DNA from: Ulva prolifera
Taxonomy: Eukaryota > Chlorophyta > Ulvophyceae > Ulvales > Ulvaceae
Assembly: GCA_023078555.1 (NCBI GenBank)
Contig: CM041198.1
Location: forward strand, 11,971,874-12,035,873
DNA: 64,000 nucleotides
Direction of reading: 5' to 3'
Position 1 is the first letter of the stretch, and every line of letters begins with the position of its first letter. Both the position numbers and the translations under genes were made by a program. The notes below the pieces were generated by a model. The model saw only the letters and a program-made list of their open reading frames with translations. It did no database searches and was not told where the DNA came from. Of the stretch, positions 11,398 to 22,263 are shown piece after piece.

Positions 11398-12367
11398 GTC
11401 CCGCCGGGCTTGGTGCAGATGCAGCTCATCGCACGACTGGCAGCAGTTTCCTATGAGGACATCTTGCAGTGGGTGGGGCGCTGACGCAACGAAGGAAGGA
11501 GCGATTAGGAGGCCTCATCGCGTCTCACATGACTGGATCGCCCAAAGCACGCGAACACCGGGTGTGACGATGGAGTCTAACGTCTACACAACTGGGAGTT
11601 TCGCTGGAAGGCTTTGCATGCAGTTCTTGGTCAAAGGCCAGTCACGCTGACGCCGACGGCACCGCTTTGTCTCCGGGCGACCTCAGGGAGCTTACGGGCG
11701 CATGCATTCTTTTCCTTGCTGCAGCGGTTTTGGCTGTTCAAACTGCCTGAGCACACGTCACTTGAACCACAGCCACCATACCTGAAGCAGATGCGCAGAG
11801 GTGATAGTCAGACTCCGATGCCTTAACATCGTGGCCTGGCAGTTCCGTCGCAGCGCGAGGCAGCGTTTGCCACTGGCTGGAGCAGCTTTCACCTGGCACT
11901 CCCGGGCCGCAGGCATGCGCACACGATGGCAGTCATCAGCATCAGCCCACGGGATCACCCACCCTCGCTCATGCATCATGTCTTGAAAGCATCCGGAGTG
12001 CACTAGCACGTTCGTTGCGCGATGACAATATCATGGCTACAGGTGTCTTGCCTCACCTCAGCATGGTCTCTGCATCGGGATGCTGCGGTACGGCGTAACC
12101 GGCGCTCTACACCACCGCACTTAAAAGCGCAGATGCCTGCTTCAGAGGGCCAACCCGTATCCTGTTCTTGCGCACAATATGTCAACCATGCATGGCATCC
12201 GACTTATTCCAGCACACAAACTTCATGTTTCGAAACCGACGTGGTGGCTCGAGTCAAGATTTCACTTCAGGTCAGTTTCTGAAGTAGCAAAGTATTTGCG
12301 ACAGGGCTGGTGATCGTTGTGGCCTGCGGCCATGTTGCACTGCTGACATCCCATGCGTGCAATGCAG
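11398..12367. other. divergent intergenic region SNAPC4/pirin, with unresolved 5' exon(s) of pirin
   Basis: About 970 bases between the SNAPC4 start and the first recognised pirin exon. Pirin needs at least one more upstream exon ending in phase 2, which should lie here, but no stretch is distinctive enough to call. No TATA box stands out. Confidence 0.35.
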
Positions 12368-14185
12368 CTTCGCTGACTATTTCAACCCTCAAAATGTGAA
12401 CTTTGGCGCCCTGCGAGTGATGAATGATGACCTTGTGAAGCCTAGATCTGGATTTGGGTACGTCTGACTGCTCTTCCCCTTGACAAAACATCGCTGCAGG
12501 AGTTGCTATCAGTATTGTGGGGGAGTGTACACGCCGCTGTGCACCTGAGGCTCGGTCACTCCTGCACCGAGTGACCTGATCCAAAGACTTTGCCACACGC
12601 TGCTCACTCGAAAATCCGGGAAGCGAGGCGTGGTGTTTCAATTGCGCATGGTAGTGCACGATGTTCGTGCCCGGCAGCCAATACAACATTGCGTCACGAC
12701 GCCCACAAGGCATGGCCGTCGCAAACACCCTGGCTGCTTGCAGGCGACACCCGCACCGCGATGCTGAGATTTTCTCTTACATTGTGGATGGGCAGCTGTC
12801 ACATGCTGACTCGATGGGCAACCAAGAGGCTCTGGGCCGCGGGTCGGTGCAGTTCATGTCCGCTGGGACAGGTATCGCCTTCCCCCCCTCCATGCCGCCA
12901 CCATGCAGCCGCTTCACTTGCAATCTTGGAGGCCGTGTCCATGCTATCCTTGCCTGCATTTGCATTGGATGAATGCTTTCGCTCCTTGCTGGGCGGCGCG
13001 TGTGTGGTCTGGCCGGCGCTCTCTGGCGGCCGTCACCGGTGGGGTGCTCTGCTCAATGCGCACACGCTGCAGGTGTCACTCACTCAGAGATGAATGACGG
13101 GGACGAAACGTGCAGATTCATTCAGGTACGATCCATGCATCTATGCATCTGTATGGCGTACACAGGCGCCCCTGCGTGCCCGAGTATGCAGTAGGCTGCC
13201 AAGCCATCACCAGTCTCGCCTGCTGGCAGGTGTGTTGAGTGTGGTCGTTGCCGCGGCAAGCCCGTGCATGAGGGAAGCTGGTCGCCAGCTGTGTTCGAGC
13301 CTGTCACCTGCACATTCATCGAGGCTTCAGGTGCATGTCACGTGATCTTGCTGCGCCACGCGGCACTGTCTGCTTGCAGAGTGGTGTGCCACCTGGCAGC
13401 CACGTGCTCAGCAGCTGCCTCGACTGGTATCCCAGGGTCTCTGACCGCGGCAGCTGTGTAGTGTGGCGCATGGCATGCGTGTGCAGGTGTGGCTGACGCC
13501 AGATGCCCGGGGCCACAAGCCTCAGTATGGCAGCACCATATTCTCTCAGGCGGACCGGCACAATAAACTCCTGCACATCCTGGGCGGCACAGGTGCGCGA
13601 CTCCGCCTTGCATTGCCCCGGCTTTTGTTTGAACGAGGCTGCCCTGCCACAATGCTGCAGCACACGGCACCAGGGGATGCAGCTTGTCATGCCATCCACC
13701 CAGCTCCACTGCACTGGTGCCTTCAGCACGCACGCACACAGACCGGTCGCATGCCACACAGGCGCAGACCTGCGCCACACATGCACATGCACATGCACAG
13801 CACAGCGAGCAGGCACATGTTTGGCTGAGGCCGAGGCCCCAGCTGATGCATGGGTGTGAAAGGAGGTGGCGAGGCAGTCAGCGGTGCAGGGAAGGTGCCG
13901 GTGTGGGACAGGGTCGACCGCGGGGCCGACGCGGTGAGGCTGCACCAGGATGCCAACGTGTTTGTGTCTGAGTCAGAGGCGGGCCAGGTGTTCGAGGTGT
14001 CACTCGGCAAGGCTCGACAGGCGTACCTGCTCTGCATCGAGGGCGGCCTGCAGGTGAATGACACCCCGCTGGCGGCCCGGGATGCAGCAGAGCTGACGGC
14101 GCCCTCGGGTGTCCTGCCCCTGAAGATTCGAACCGGGCCGTCTGGCAGCCACTTCATGCTCATCGAGATGGCGCATGCAGGCTAG
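12368..14185 (+). CDS. pirin-family cupin protein (YhhW/quercetinase-like), 5' exon missing
   Basis: Five exons join in phase: 12368-12457, 12744-12871, 13073-13125, 13487-13592, 13890-14185. Together they read SFADYFNPQNVNFGALRVMN, then RHPHRDAEIFSYIVDGQLSH, SMGNQEALGRGSVQFMSAGTG, VTHSEMNDGDETCRFIQ, VWLTPDARGHKPQYGSTIF and a second cupin half ending MLIEMAHAG. The four metal ligands of bicupin pirins are present: the two His of HPH, the His of VTHSE and its Glu. The order and wording match the bacterial YhhW/plant pirin type more than mammalian nuclear pirin. Such proteins bind Fe(II) and some act as quercetin 2,3-dioxygenases; the substrate here is unknown. The start lies in an upstream exon I could not place. 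Confidence 0.92.
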
Positions 14186-15774
14186 AAAGCATGATGTTGA
14201 TGCATGCACGCTGTGTCTTTTTCGTGATTGGTGCACTGGAGTGAGGCCTTGCGCCATGAAGGTAGATGTATGTGAGTCAACAGTGGCATGTGTGAACAGT
14301 GATGGCCTCCGAAGGTGGCTCTGTAGCTGTTGGTGCACGCTGCCGTCGAAGATCGAGTGATATGAATGTGGAGTCGCATATGCAACGCCGCTGTATGATC
14401 GTGCCGCTGTGGCTCTCTGCTCGTGTCAAAATGCGGTGGGAACTGGCCGCCGTGGTCACCGCTGTGGCGGCCTTTTGCTGCTGAGCTGCAAAGACACTGA
14501 CAAGCCACAAAACCCACATGCCAGTCGATGATCGCCACGTCTATGCCTAAGTTTGAAGCGTCCATAGGATTGGCGTGTCCGGCGCCAGGTGGCGGTCAAC
14601 TCTAATGCCCCGAGGCGGCTGCGGGAGTGGCACGCTCAGCACCGCCCATGCGGCAGAGGCCATCGCATGCATGCGGCAGAGACATGCGAGCGTTTCAAGT
14701 GCCATCAGGGATGTGCGAGGGACGGCGTGCTTGCCGTTGCTGCCCACTGGCGGCCCTCTCGAGGCTTCAGGCCAATGTGAGACCTGGACGCTGTGGTGTG
14801 CGGCAGCCGGCCGGCCTGCGTGCCCCGGCCGTGCCTGCACCCGTGGCGTGCGGCATGCCGCCCGCACTGTGCAGCTAGCGCCTGGGCTCCAGTGGCGGAA
14901 GCCTGTGCAGCCACCGCGCAGCTCTCCGCTGGCTCGATGCTGCGCTTGTGAAACGCACGAGTTGCGGTAATGGTCACTGTGGTGTGCGGCAGCCCTAGTT
15001 GCTGATGACCTCGTCACGATGATGGAAAATCCAGCATTCAATTCAAGTTCGCATTCTAGATTGTTCTGTAGGGCGGTCCCCGGCCGTGCGTCATACCAAA
15101 TCAGTGCGCACATTGCATCTTTTGAAGGCATGAACTCCGTGTCCTGCCGAATCGATCACAATCGGGTTGTTACTGATAGTATCAGGTCGGTGTGCTTGCT
15201 TGCGACTGCTACCCGTCACGAACTGGCAGTCGAGGCGGAGTGCTATAGGTGCCTCGTGTGAGGCACACGCGTGCTGTTGTCTTCCGTTTCAGATCCGCTC
15301 AGTCTACTGTACCACATATGTTCATAGGTACACATGTGTGGGCTGCACGGAGGCAGGCGACACAGCCGGCTGCTCCGCCATGTGAAACATCACCAGCGGC
15401 CCAGCTGCCCCCACACTGCCAGTGATCCGCAGCCGCACGCCCACGTACACAGTCAGCCATGCAAGCACAGAGCATATGCCTGCACTGTAGCTCCGGGCGC
15501 GCCCACCAGAATCGGCAACTTGCACGCCTCCGCGGCAGCACGGGCAGCACGGGCAGGCACAGACGCTGCCATGCTCATCATGACATACAGTCTGACGCAC
15601 CGGTTGCGCCCCCCGCGCCCCATGCATATGCCGGCACGCATGTGCACTCTCCCCCACGCCCGCAACATACTCAGACGCCCGGGGGTGGACCCAGGGCTGA
15701 GCACACCACCAACCAGGGGCGGGAGGTGCCGGTGGCGATCAACCACCCGGAACACCATGCGTACATTCCTCCCC

Positions 15775-15842
15775 CGGCCGGCGACGTGCACGTGACATCG
15801 CGTAGCCGCATGATCATGATGTCACGTGCACGTCGCCGGCCG
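15775..15842. repeat. long perfect inverted repeat (25-bp arms, 18-nt loop)
   Basis: Left arm 15775-15799 (starts CGGCCGGCGACGTGCACG) and right arm 15818-15842 are exact reverse complements. Beyond the perfect arms the symmetry continues imperfectly for about 15-20 bp on each side (ACATTC...CCC against GGG...GAATGT). A transcript would fold into a very stable hairpin. Confidence 0.9.
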
Positions 15843-17271
15843 AGGGGAGAATGTTATCACATGGGTCGTACGTAGGCAGACAGGTGCCTAAGCGGAACCT
15901 GGCATATCCGGAACGTGCAGGCCGGGGCTGCCAGGCCACATTCCATGGGCCAAGCGGCTGGGGGGGCTGGGCGAGGGGGGTGGGGCGGCAGGCCTGGCGC
16001 CGGCCCAGGGTCAAGGATTCATTGGCAGGGGCGCGATGCGAGCCGAGCTGGGCGGTGTGCCGGACCACCGGCAGTCGCATCCGCGAGAGCACATGTACAG
16101 CCGTGTGGGCCTGGGTGGCCACACCACGACCCACTGCGGCATATGCCATATGGACTCGGAGACGTCACGCATGGCGTACCCCATGCGCGTCAGCTTCGCG
16201 ACCACGCCCGGCTGGGTTCCCGCGGGATTTGATCAAATCCGCGAGCCATTGAGCCCTCGAGGGAATTCTGAATATTACAGACCTGCAGCGGTTGTGCAGA
16301 TCCAGCACGGCCATACGTCCGACGTGGTGATAGCGGCAGCGGCGGCACATGCCAGTACGTAGTATACTAGCCGCATGCACGAGGCCCCTAGGGGATCCCC
16401 TCCGGAGTACCTTGCAAGTACCAATTGGGCCCCGACTGCCGGTGGCCGCACAGTGGCGGCTTGTGCGAGCGCGGTGCGGCCCGAGCCTGAGGGAGCACAC
16501 GATAGCCTGAGAGGGGGGCGTGCACAAGTTGTCTGTCAGTGCTTGGGGCCCCGCGCGAGTGGTATCGAGTGGCTGCGGTGCCTTGCAATTGATTGGAATA
16601 AATATTGTCCTGCGGTCCTACAAGACTGGTGTGTACACGTTACAAGGATAAATGCGGCGCCTACAAGGCTGTAGTGTGGTTCGACCGTGCACGGTTGAGC
16701 GGCTGTGTCCCTGTGCGGCTCCTGCGGCGCTACCTGCCTCTCCAGAACTGTCCTCGTACATGTACTACGGAGGTGGGTGTTGTAGTACAACTTGAACATC
16801 CACCTCCGGGCGTGATCATGATGCCTGATCGAACGTATGCTCGTGTGCACGTGGCAGCGATCGCGACCGTTGACCGTCTCAAAATTTTAAAGTTGCAGTA
16901 CACGTACGGAGCACGTGCCGCGACATGCACAGTGCCGCTGTCTTGAAGAAAATTGTCGTCGTGCTCAGCGACCAACTGCACATGTACACGCGTCCAGAGT
17001 GACCCTTGCGGTGCACATTATGCTAGCATCTTGCTGCCCCTGGGTGCTCTGCATGGGTACCCGTTTGTGAACGCTGCTCAGTTCCGGGCATGCGCAGATG
17101 TCGATCGCAGCGGGCTGGCAATGTTCTTGTCAGCTGACTCGATGTCATGGCGCCTGGTGTACAAAGTCCGAATAAAAACGAGTCCGCGTCCAGAGTTGTT
17201 GATATAGAGTTGTTGAGATATGTACATATCACATGTCTGTGACGCACCTGAAGCCCGGCCTATGCGGGCCA

Positions 17272-17694
17272 GGAGGACGCGATCCTGCCGGACTGAGTTG
17301 TGAGTGCGGTTGTAGTGTTCGTGTGTGTGTTAGTGTATGTTGATGTTGCTTCGGATGAGATTCGGTTTCAGCGTTTGTTTTCTCCCGTTCACTCTTTTGT
17401 AACACCTGAAGCCTTGCCCCATGCATACGTGTGGGACGTCATCAGCAAGGTGCGGGTGCGGGCGTGCCCGCATGCGAGTGTGCAGCCTCGCGATCGGGGG
17501 AGTTTCTCGTACGAGTGTTATACATGTGTGTGGATGACGGTGTGAATGTGGCTGTTGATTCGGATGAGGTTCTGTTCCTGTGTTTGTCTTCTCCGGTTTA
17601 CTGTTTTGTGAACGGTGTTGTGTGGATGAGGGCCTGGAGGACGCGATCCTGCCGGACTGAGTTGTGAGTGCGGTTGTGGTGTTCGTGTGTGTGA
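17272..17694. repeat. duplicated GT-rich repeat block
   Basis: A 59-bp segment starting GGAGGACGCGATCCTGCCGG occurs at 17272-17330 and again at 17636-17694 with about one mismatch. Between the copies lie two diverged versions of another motif, TCGGATGAG...TTTGTTTTCTCCCG...CTCTTTTGT, at about 17350-17402 and 17563-17612. The second motif recurs elsewhere in the window (32.07 and 52.31 kb). No coding frame is credible. Confidence 0.8.
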
Positions 17695-18508
17695 GTGTGT
17701 GTTGTGTGGATGAGTGTCTTGCGGGCATGCAAGATGTGATCATGAATATGTATGTCCCGTCGCGTTCCCTGCACCCTTGCTTCATAGAAATATTGCGATT
17801 GAGGACAGTCAACAAAGCTGATCAGCTCTCGAGACGCGATGCAGCAGGGTGGACGGGCACAAGGACACACAGCACATGAGTTTCTTACGAAGCTATAGCT
17901 ATATATAGTGACAGCTTTTGGGTATGCATGGCTTTCGTACAGACGTATGGGTGTTCGTTTGGAAACATGGCTCAAGCCACATCCGAAATTTCGGAAGTTC
18001 GTGAAGGTTGGTTTAAAAACCCCATGGGTCTTGTGTGTGCAGCTGGCCTCTGCGGTGAAGGGGCCGCGCAACATGCATTCGCACGCAGCCCATTGCACCG
18101 CGAGGTGCCTTGGGGATAGGTGCACCACCGAGGCGTGAACGCTCCTGTGCCGCAGGACAAGTCAGGGCAGGCGGCGGCGTGCAGTGCAGGCCTCTGTGTG
18201 CGCGCAGGCTTACTGTCCCCTCTCTGGTCGTACTGGCTGATGAAGGCTGGCTCACTGCCCACCTGCACATGCATGTTGCAGCCATCCAGTCGCAAGTTGG
18301 CAGCTGCGCATGCCATGAGTAGCGCACGTGCGGAATGGCGCATGGCAGGTGGACGTAAGTTCATGTCTCGCAGGTGGACATGCATGCATCACGAGGGCGC
18401 CAAAAATTTCAATGTGGCCCCCGGCCGAGCTGGGCAGACGTGCCAAGGTGGCACGTTCAGAAACGTTCGGTGGCCGCGACGAGGCGCATGCTGCACGGCT
18501 GTCCAGCT

Positions 18509-21144
18509 CTACAGAGCCTCCGCATCCAAGCTTGCGTCGTCTCGCGCCGCTGGCGAACGAGGCAGGTCGTCCTCCAAGAAGTCGTCTTCGCTGTCGTCGG
18601 CGAGCTCAAGCTCGTGAGCATCTGAGCCGTTCAGGTCGTCCTCGCCGTACCTGCGCAGTAGCAGAAGACATGCTCAGGCACCCTGGACTCGGTTTGATGG
18701 CCAACATGGCCATCTGTGTGCACGTGAGTGTCTGCGACGCCGTCTCACAGCATCTCTGGCTTTCATGATGCGCCCTCCACCTCAGCGGGACGGTTGACAG
18801 GCGGCATACCCGAATGCTTTACGCACATGGACACTGGGAAGGCAGCAGGCGGACATGTTCCCCTGCTGCCCTCTCAGTGTCCATGTGCGTAAAGAGATGG
18901 GAGCAAACTCAGCCAGACTCACAGAAGCCAATGCAGGGTATGCAGATGTGTGCTCAGGGCGTCATACTGCGGGTGGGCCTCTGCAGATGTGTCTGATGCT
19001 GCATCACTGTCAGCTGTGACTCCAGCTGCCACTGGCACTTCACACTCCTCCACCAGCGGCTCTGGTGACTCCAGGTCTTCCTCCCCGGCTGCGTCTTCAC
19101 CTCCACTAGCGCTGCCATCAGGTGGGGCTGCAGGGATGTATGCCACAAAGGTCCCCAGGTCTATGCTGCCCGGGCTGATGCACCTGAACACAGCATGCCG
19201 CCACGGGATCAGTTAACGTTGCCACACGCCACATCAGTTGCCACAGGCCACATGTGACGCATCAGCACTGCAGTGTAGCATTAGGTCATCAGGTGTCAGA
19301 GGCATGCAGGACAACCCACAGCCCGTCACCGCGCCTGGTGTACCCCAGTTCAGGTGTACCCCAATTCGTACCAGATGCAGAGGGCCGCACCTGACACCGT
19401 CCAGGTCCAGGCTGTGCATGAGGCCGGCCATCGGCATCACGAGGGCATGCGGCTGCGGGAAGAGCGACAGAGTGCCGTCATACTCCCAGTGCACAGGCTG
19501 CACCTCCAGTGGGAACGGCGTGAGGTGGCGCTGTGACAACGCCGTGCGGCACACCCGCCGGAACTGCTCTTGAGGTTCTGTCTCACCTGCAGACACGCCT
19601 CACCCTCACGGCCGCCAGCACATCACGCTGCTCCAGCACCCCTGACAAGCAGCAGTCCGCCTGTGCTGCGCGGGGGCTGCCGTCGAAGCGACACGAGGTC
19701 GCGGGGGAGAGGCAGCCGTGGCCGGCTGCTGTGCATGCCCTTTGCAGTGGCGTCAGCGCTGCAGACACGTGTGGAGCAGGCGGATCGTCTGGCATCCGGC
19801 GGGGGCAGGGTGGGCAGGGTGGGCAGGGGCGCACGGGGCTGCTGCACGAGCGAGCGCCCTTGGAACGCCTCCAGGCAGGGGCTCGCGAAGACGACGACCT
19901 GCTTGGTGTAGAAGTGGATGCGGCAGGGGTTGGACGCAAAGGTGACGTCGACGCCGGCGGCGGCCAGGGGCTCCGCAACGCTTGGCAGCAGCGGCCGCTG
20001 CGGCAGCACCCCCACGTCCCCGGCGTCGCTCGCCGCGGGCACAAACACCATCTTGGACGCGGCCTGCATGCACATGCCCCCCTGAGGTGCGGCCTCAAGC
20101 ATCGTGGACAGCTGCTCCGGCCGCCGCACTAGCCTTTGCGCCGCCTGTTCCTGTTCGCCTGCGACCGGCGCTACTGCTGCTACCAGTGGCAGCGAAAGTA
20201 TACTTCAGGCTCCCCAGAAAGAACAGACTCAAGAGTGGGTGCGGGCACTAACACACTGGAAGCAGAGCGCAGCGAGGCACGTCGCGCTCAGGTGGGTGGC
20301 AGCAGAGCCGAGAGGCCGCGACGGCGACGACAGCGAGACATCCTCGGGTAGCATCACAGCACAGGGGGCGTCAGTGGCTGTGCCCTCCAGGTGGGCGCCG
20401 AGGCACGCGCTGCTGGGTCGTGCTAGCCAGAGCTGGGGGCGCACACCTGGATCGACGGAAAGAGGCTGATGGCTGCAGCGAGCGCGTGGAATGCCGCGCG
20501 GGTGGCGGCTGAGTCCGGCAACGGCACCCTGGAGCGCGACTGCGCGCGGCTGAACGGCCCGATGAAGACGAACACGGCCGGCGGGCCCTCCTCGAGGTGC
20601 TCGTAGCCATGGAAGATGGCGGTGAGGGCGCGCAGCGCGGCGGGGTCGTCGAGGAAGCAACCGCTGAGGAACACGAGGCGCTTGGCCTCATCGGCGTAGC
20701 GCTGCTGCCGCACCGCATGCACGACTGCCGGCCTGCACCGCAGCACGCTTCACGCTGTGCCGCGCCACCTCAGCACGCGGGGAGCGTGTTCACCCGGCTC
20801 ACGGGTGATTGTCTGACTGCGCCCTCTCACTGCCGAGCTGCATCACGGATGCATCAGCGGGACCCCAACGGCTCCCTTCCCCCCTCACAGCTTAGGTGCA
20901 GGCCTAGCCTATGCTCTTGTACCAGGGTTACCAGCAACACTGATCGCTGCGTGGGCGGAAGCAGGAGCCAGAGACCACCTTCATGATGGCGACCCAAAGA
21001 GCCAGCCCGCCCGCTGCGGATGTGGCAACACGCGCGCACACACAGGCGGACGTCCGCAACACTGGCAGAGCACAAAACTAGAACCCCCAGCATGCAGGCA
21101 GGGTGACTCGACGGTGTGACCTCGACAGAACCAGCAACGGGAGT

Positions 21145-21180
<36 letters not shown>

Positions 21181-22263
21181 CGGGGCGCGCACCGGAGGGG
21201 CCGCGCGCCGGAGATGTTGAGGCCGCGCAGACTCGCAACGGCCCCTGTGCGGTCCTCTACGGGCGGCTCTGTGACAGAGCGCGCCCGGAAGGCGCCGCCG
21301 GGCTGCATTTCGCCCGCCACGAGCATGCATGCTCCCTCCGCGAGGAAGCCTTGCACCGCCGAGGCGTCTGCCTCTGCCAGGCCCGCCAGCGGCACCGCAC
21401 CGGAGCCGTCCTCCAGCACCAGCCGGTTCTTCATGTCCCGCCGCAGCATTCCCAGCACCAGCCGGGCAGCCCCCGTGGTGCCAACGAGGCCCTTGACCTG
21501 TGTCAACTGCAGCAGCACGGCCGATGCTGAGGGCGGGGTGTGACGTGGCCATGCGCCCGGGACCAAGCATGCGCGTGCGGACGTCCAAGGCAGGTGTGTG
21601 TGAGCATCTGTGGCGGGTGGGCATGGCGGTAGTGGCATCGGGTACGTGTGCAGACCTGCAGAGAGGCTGGCCCCAAGCTGGACTTGAGGGAGCGGCCCCG
21701 GAACTGGTCCCCACGCAGGACAGTCTGCTGGATCATCTGAAGCCGTCCTAGGATGACTGCAGGCTTTGAGAGCGGCTCGGGATGCAGGCTGGGGCGCTTG
21801 CTGCAGCGCACAAACCGCTTCTGGGCACCATCCCACTCAAATCGAGGCATGTCAAAGGCGTTGAGTACCTGCAACGCAGCGCAACGGCCGTCAGTCACCG
21901 ACAGTAGAGCAGACACTGTATGGCCGAGGTCTGGTTCGCCTACCTGTACAAGATCATCATGGCCGTCCTGCTCTTCAACTTTCCTGATGAGGCTCTCGAT
22001 GTCCCCCACGGTGACAGTCGGATGTTCTCCTGTGCAGCGTGGAGTCTGTGCTTCGGTGACTGATACACAGTATTCTCAGGAATCTAGGTCAGCGTACCCA
22101 CGGTCAGCTGCGATAGCAGCTCTTGTATAGTCTGAGTGGCAGGTTGACGTGACTCTTGCACAAACGCTGCAAGGCTGTGGAGTGCACCGCTGGACAGCGG
22201 CCGCGCTTCAGCGTTGAACTTTTGAATTAGGAGCTTCTCTATGGCTCTTCGATCCATGGGCAT
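18509..22263 (-). CDS. POLE2: DNA polymerase epsilon subunit 2 (B subunit, DPB2)
   Basis: Exons in phase: 22263-22098, 22029-21944, 21868-21656, 21506-21193, 20732-20447, 20063 to about 19.8 kb, one ending at 19391, 19183-18968, 18650-18509. The ATG at 22263 opens MPMDRRAIEKLLIQKFNAE, the helical N-domain. Then come VLNAFDMPRFEWDGAQKRF, the OB-fold (LTQVKGLVG...LVLEDGSGAVPLAGL), GEMQPGGAFRARSV, and the inactive phosphoesterase domain: FLDDPAALRALTAIFHGY, AVFVFIGPFSRAQ, KMVFVPAASDAGDVGVLPQ, TFASNPCRIHFYTKQVVVF, ALSQRHLTPFPLEVQPVHWE, CISPGSIDLGTFVAYIP. This is the structural subunit of Pol epsilon, tying the polymerase to the CMG helicase at forks. Odd: about 110 highly acidic residues follow the usual end (from GGEDAAGEEDLESPE to DDSEDDFLEDD). 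The junction between the sixth and seventh exons is approximate. Confidence 0.93.
18817..18894. repeat. intronic near-perfect inverted repeat (33-bp arms, 12-nt loop)
   Basis: Arms 18817-18849 and 18862-18894 are reverse complements with about three mismatches (each begins or ends with CTTTACGCACATGGACACTG or its complement). The element lies inside the last POLE2 intron (18651-18967), so it is transcribed with the gene and would fold in the pre-mRNA. Confidence 0.88.
21145..21180. repeat. poly-G run of 36 (poly-C on the POLE2 sense strand)
   Basis: A pure G run on the plus strand. Read on the POLE2 strand it is poly-C beginning about 12 nt after the donor GTGCGC of the intron following the exon 21506-21193. 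Exact length may be uncertain in any assembly. Confidence 0.85.

Larger units (their letters stand above)
14186..18508. other. 4.3-kb gap with repeats and no recognisable gene
   Basis: Many short frames occur on both strands, but none resembles a known family and most overlap one another. The best unassigned ones are minus-strand 16011-16205 and 15814-16149, and plus-strand 16036-16362; they may be exons of an unknown gene or chance frames. The interval holds a 25-bp perfect inverted repeat near 15.8 kb and a duplicated GT-rich block at 17.27-17.69 kb. Confidence 0.3.

Noticed and set aside
14547..15131. 194-codon minus-strand frame
   Set aside because: Arg/Ala/His/Ser-rich with no domain, flanked by repeats; overlapping frames on the other strand are equally long.
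21078..21836. Poly-proline protein on the minus strand
   Set aside because: The proline run is the intronic C36 tract; only the part from 21506 to 21193 is a POLE2 exon.
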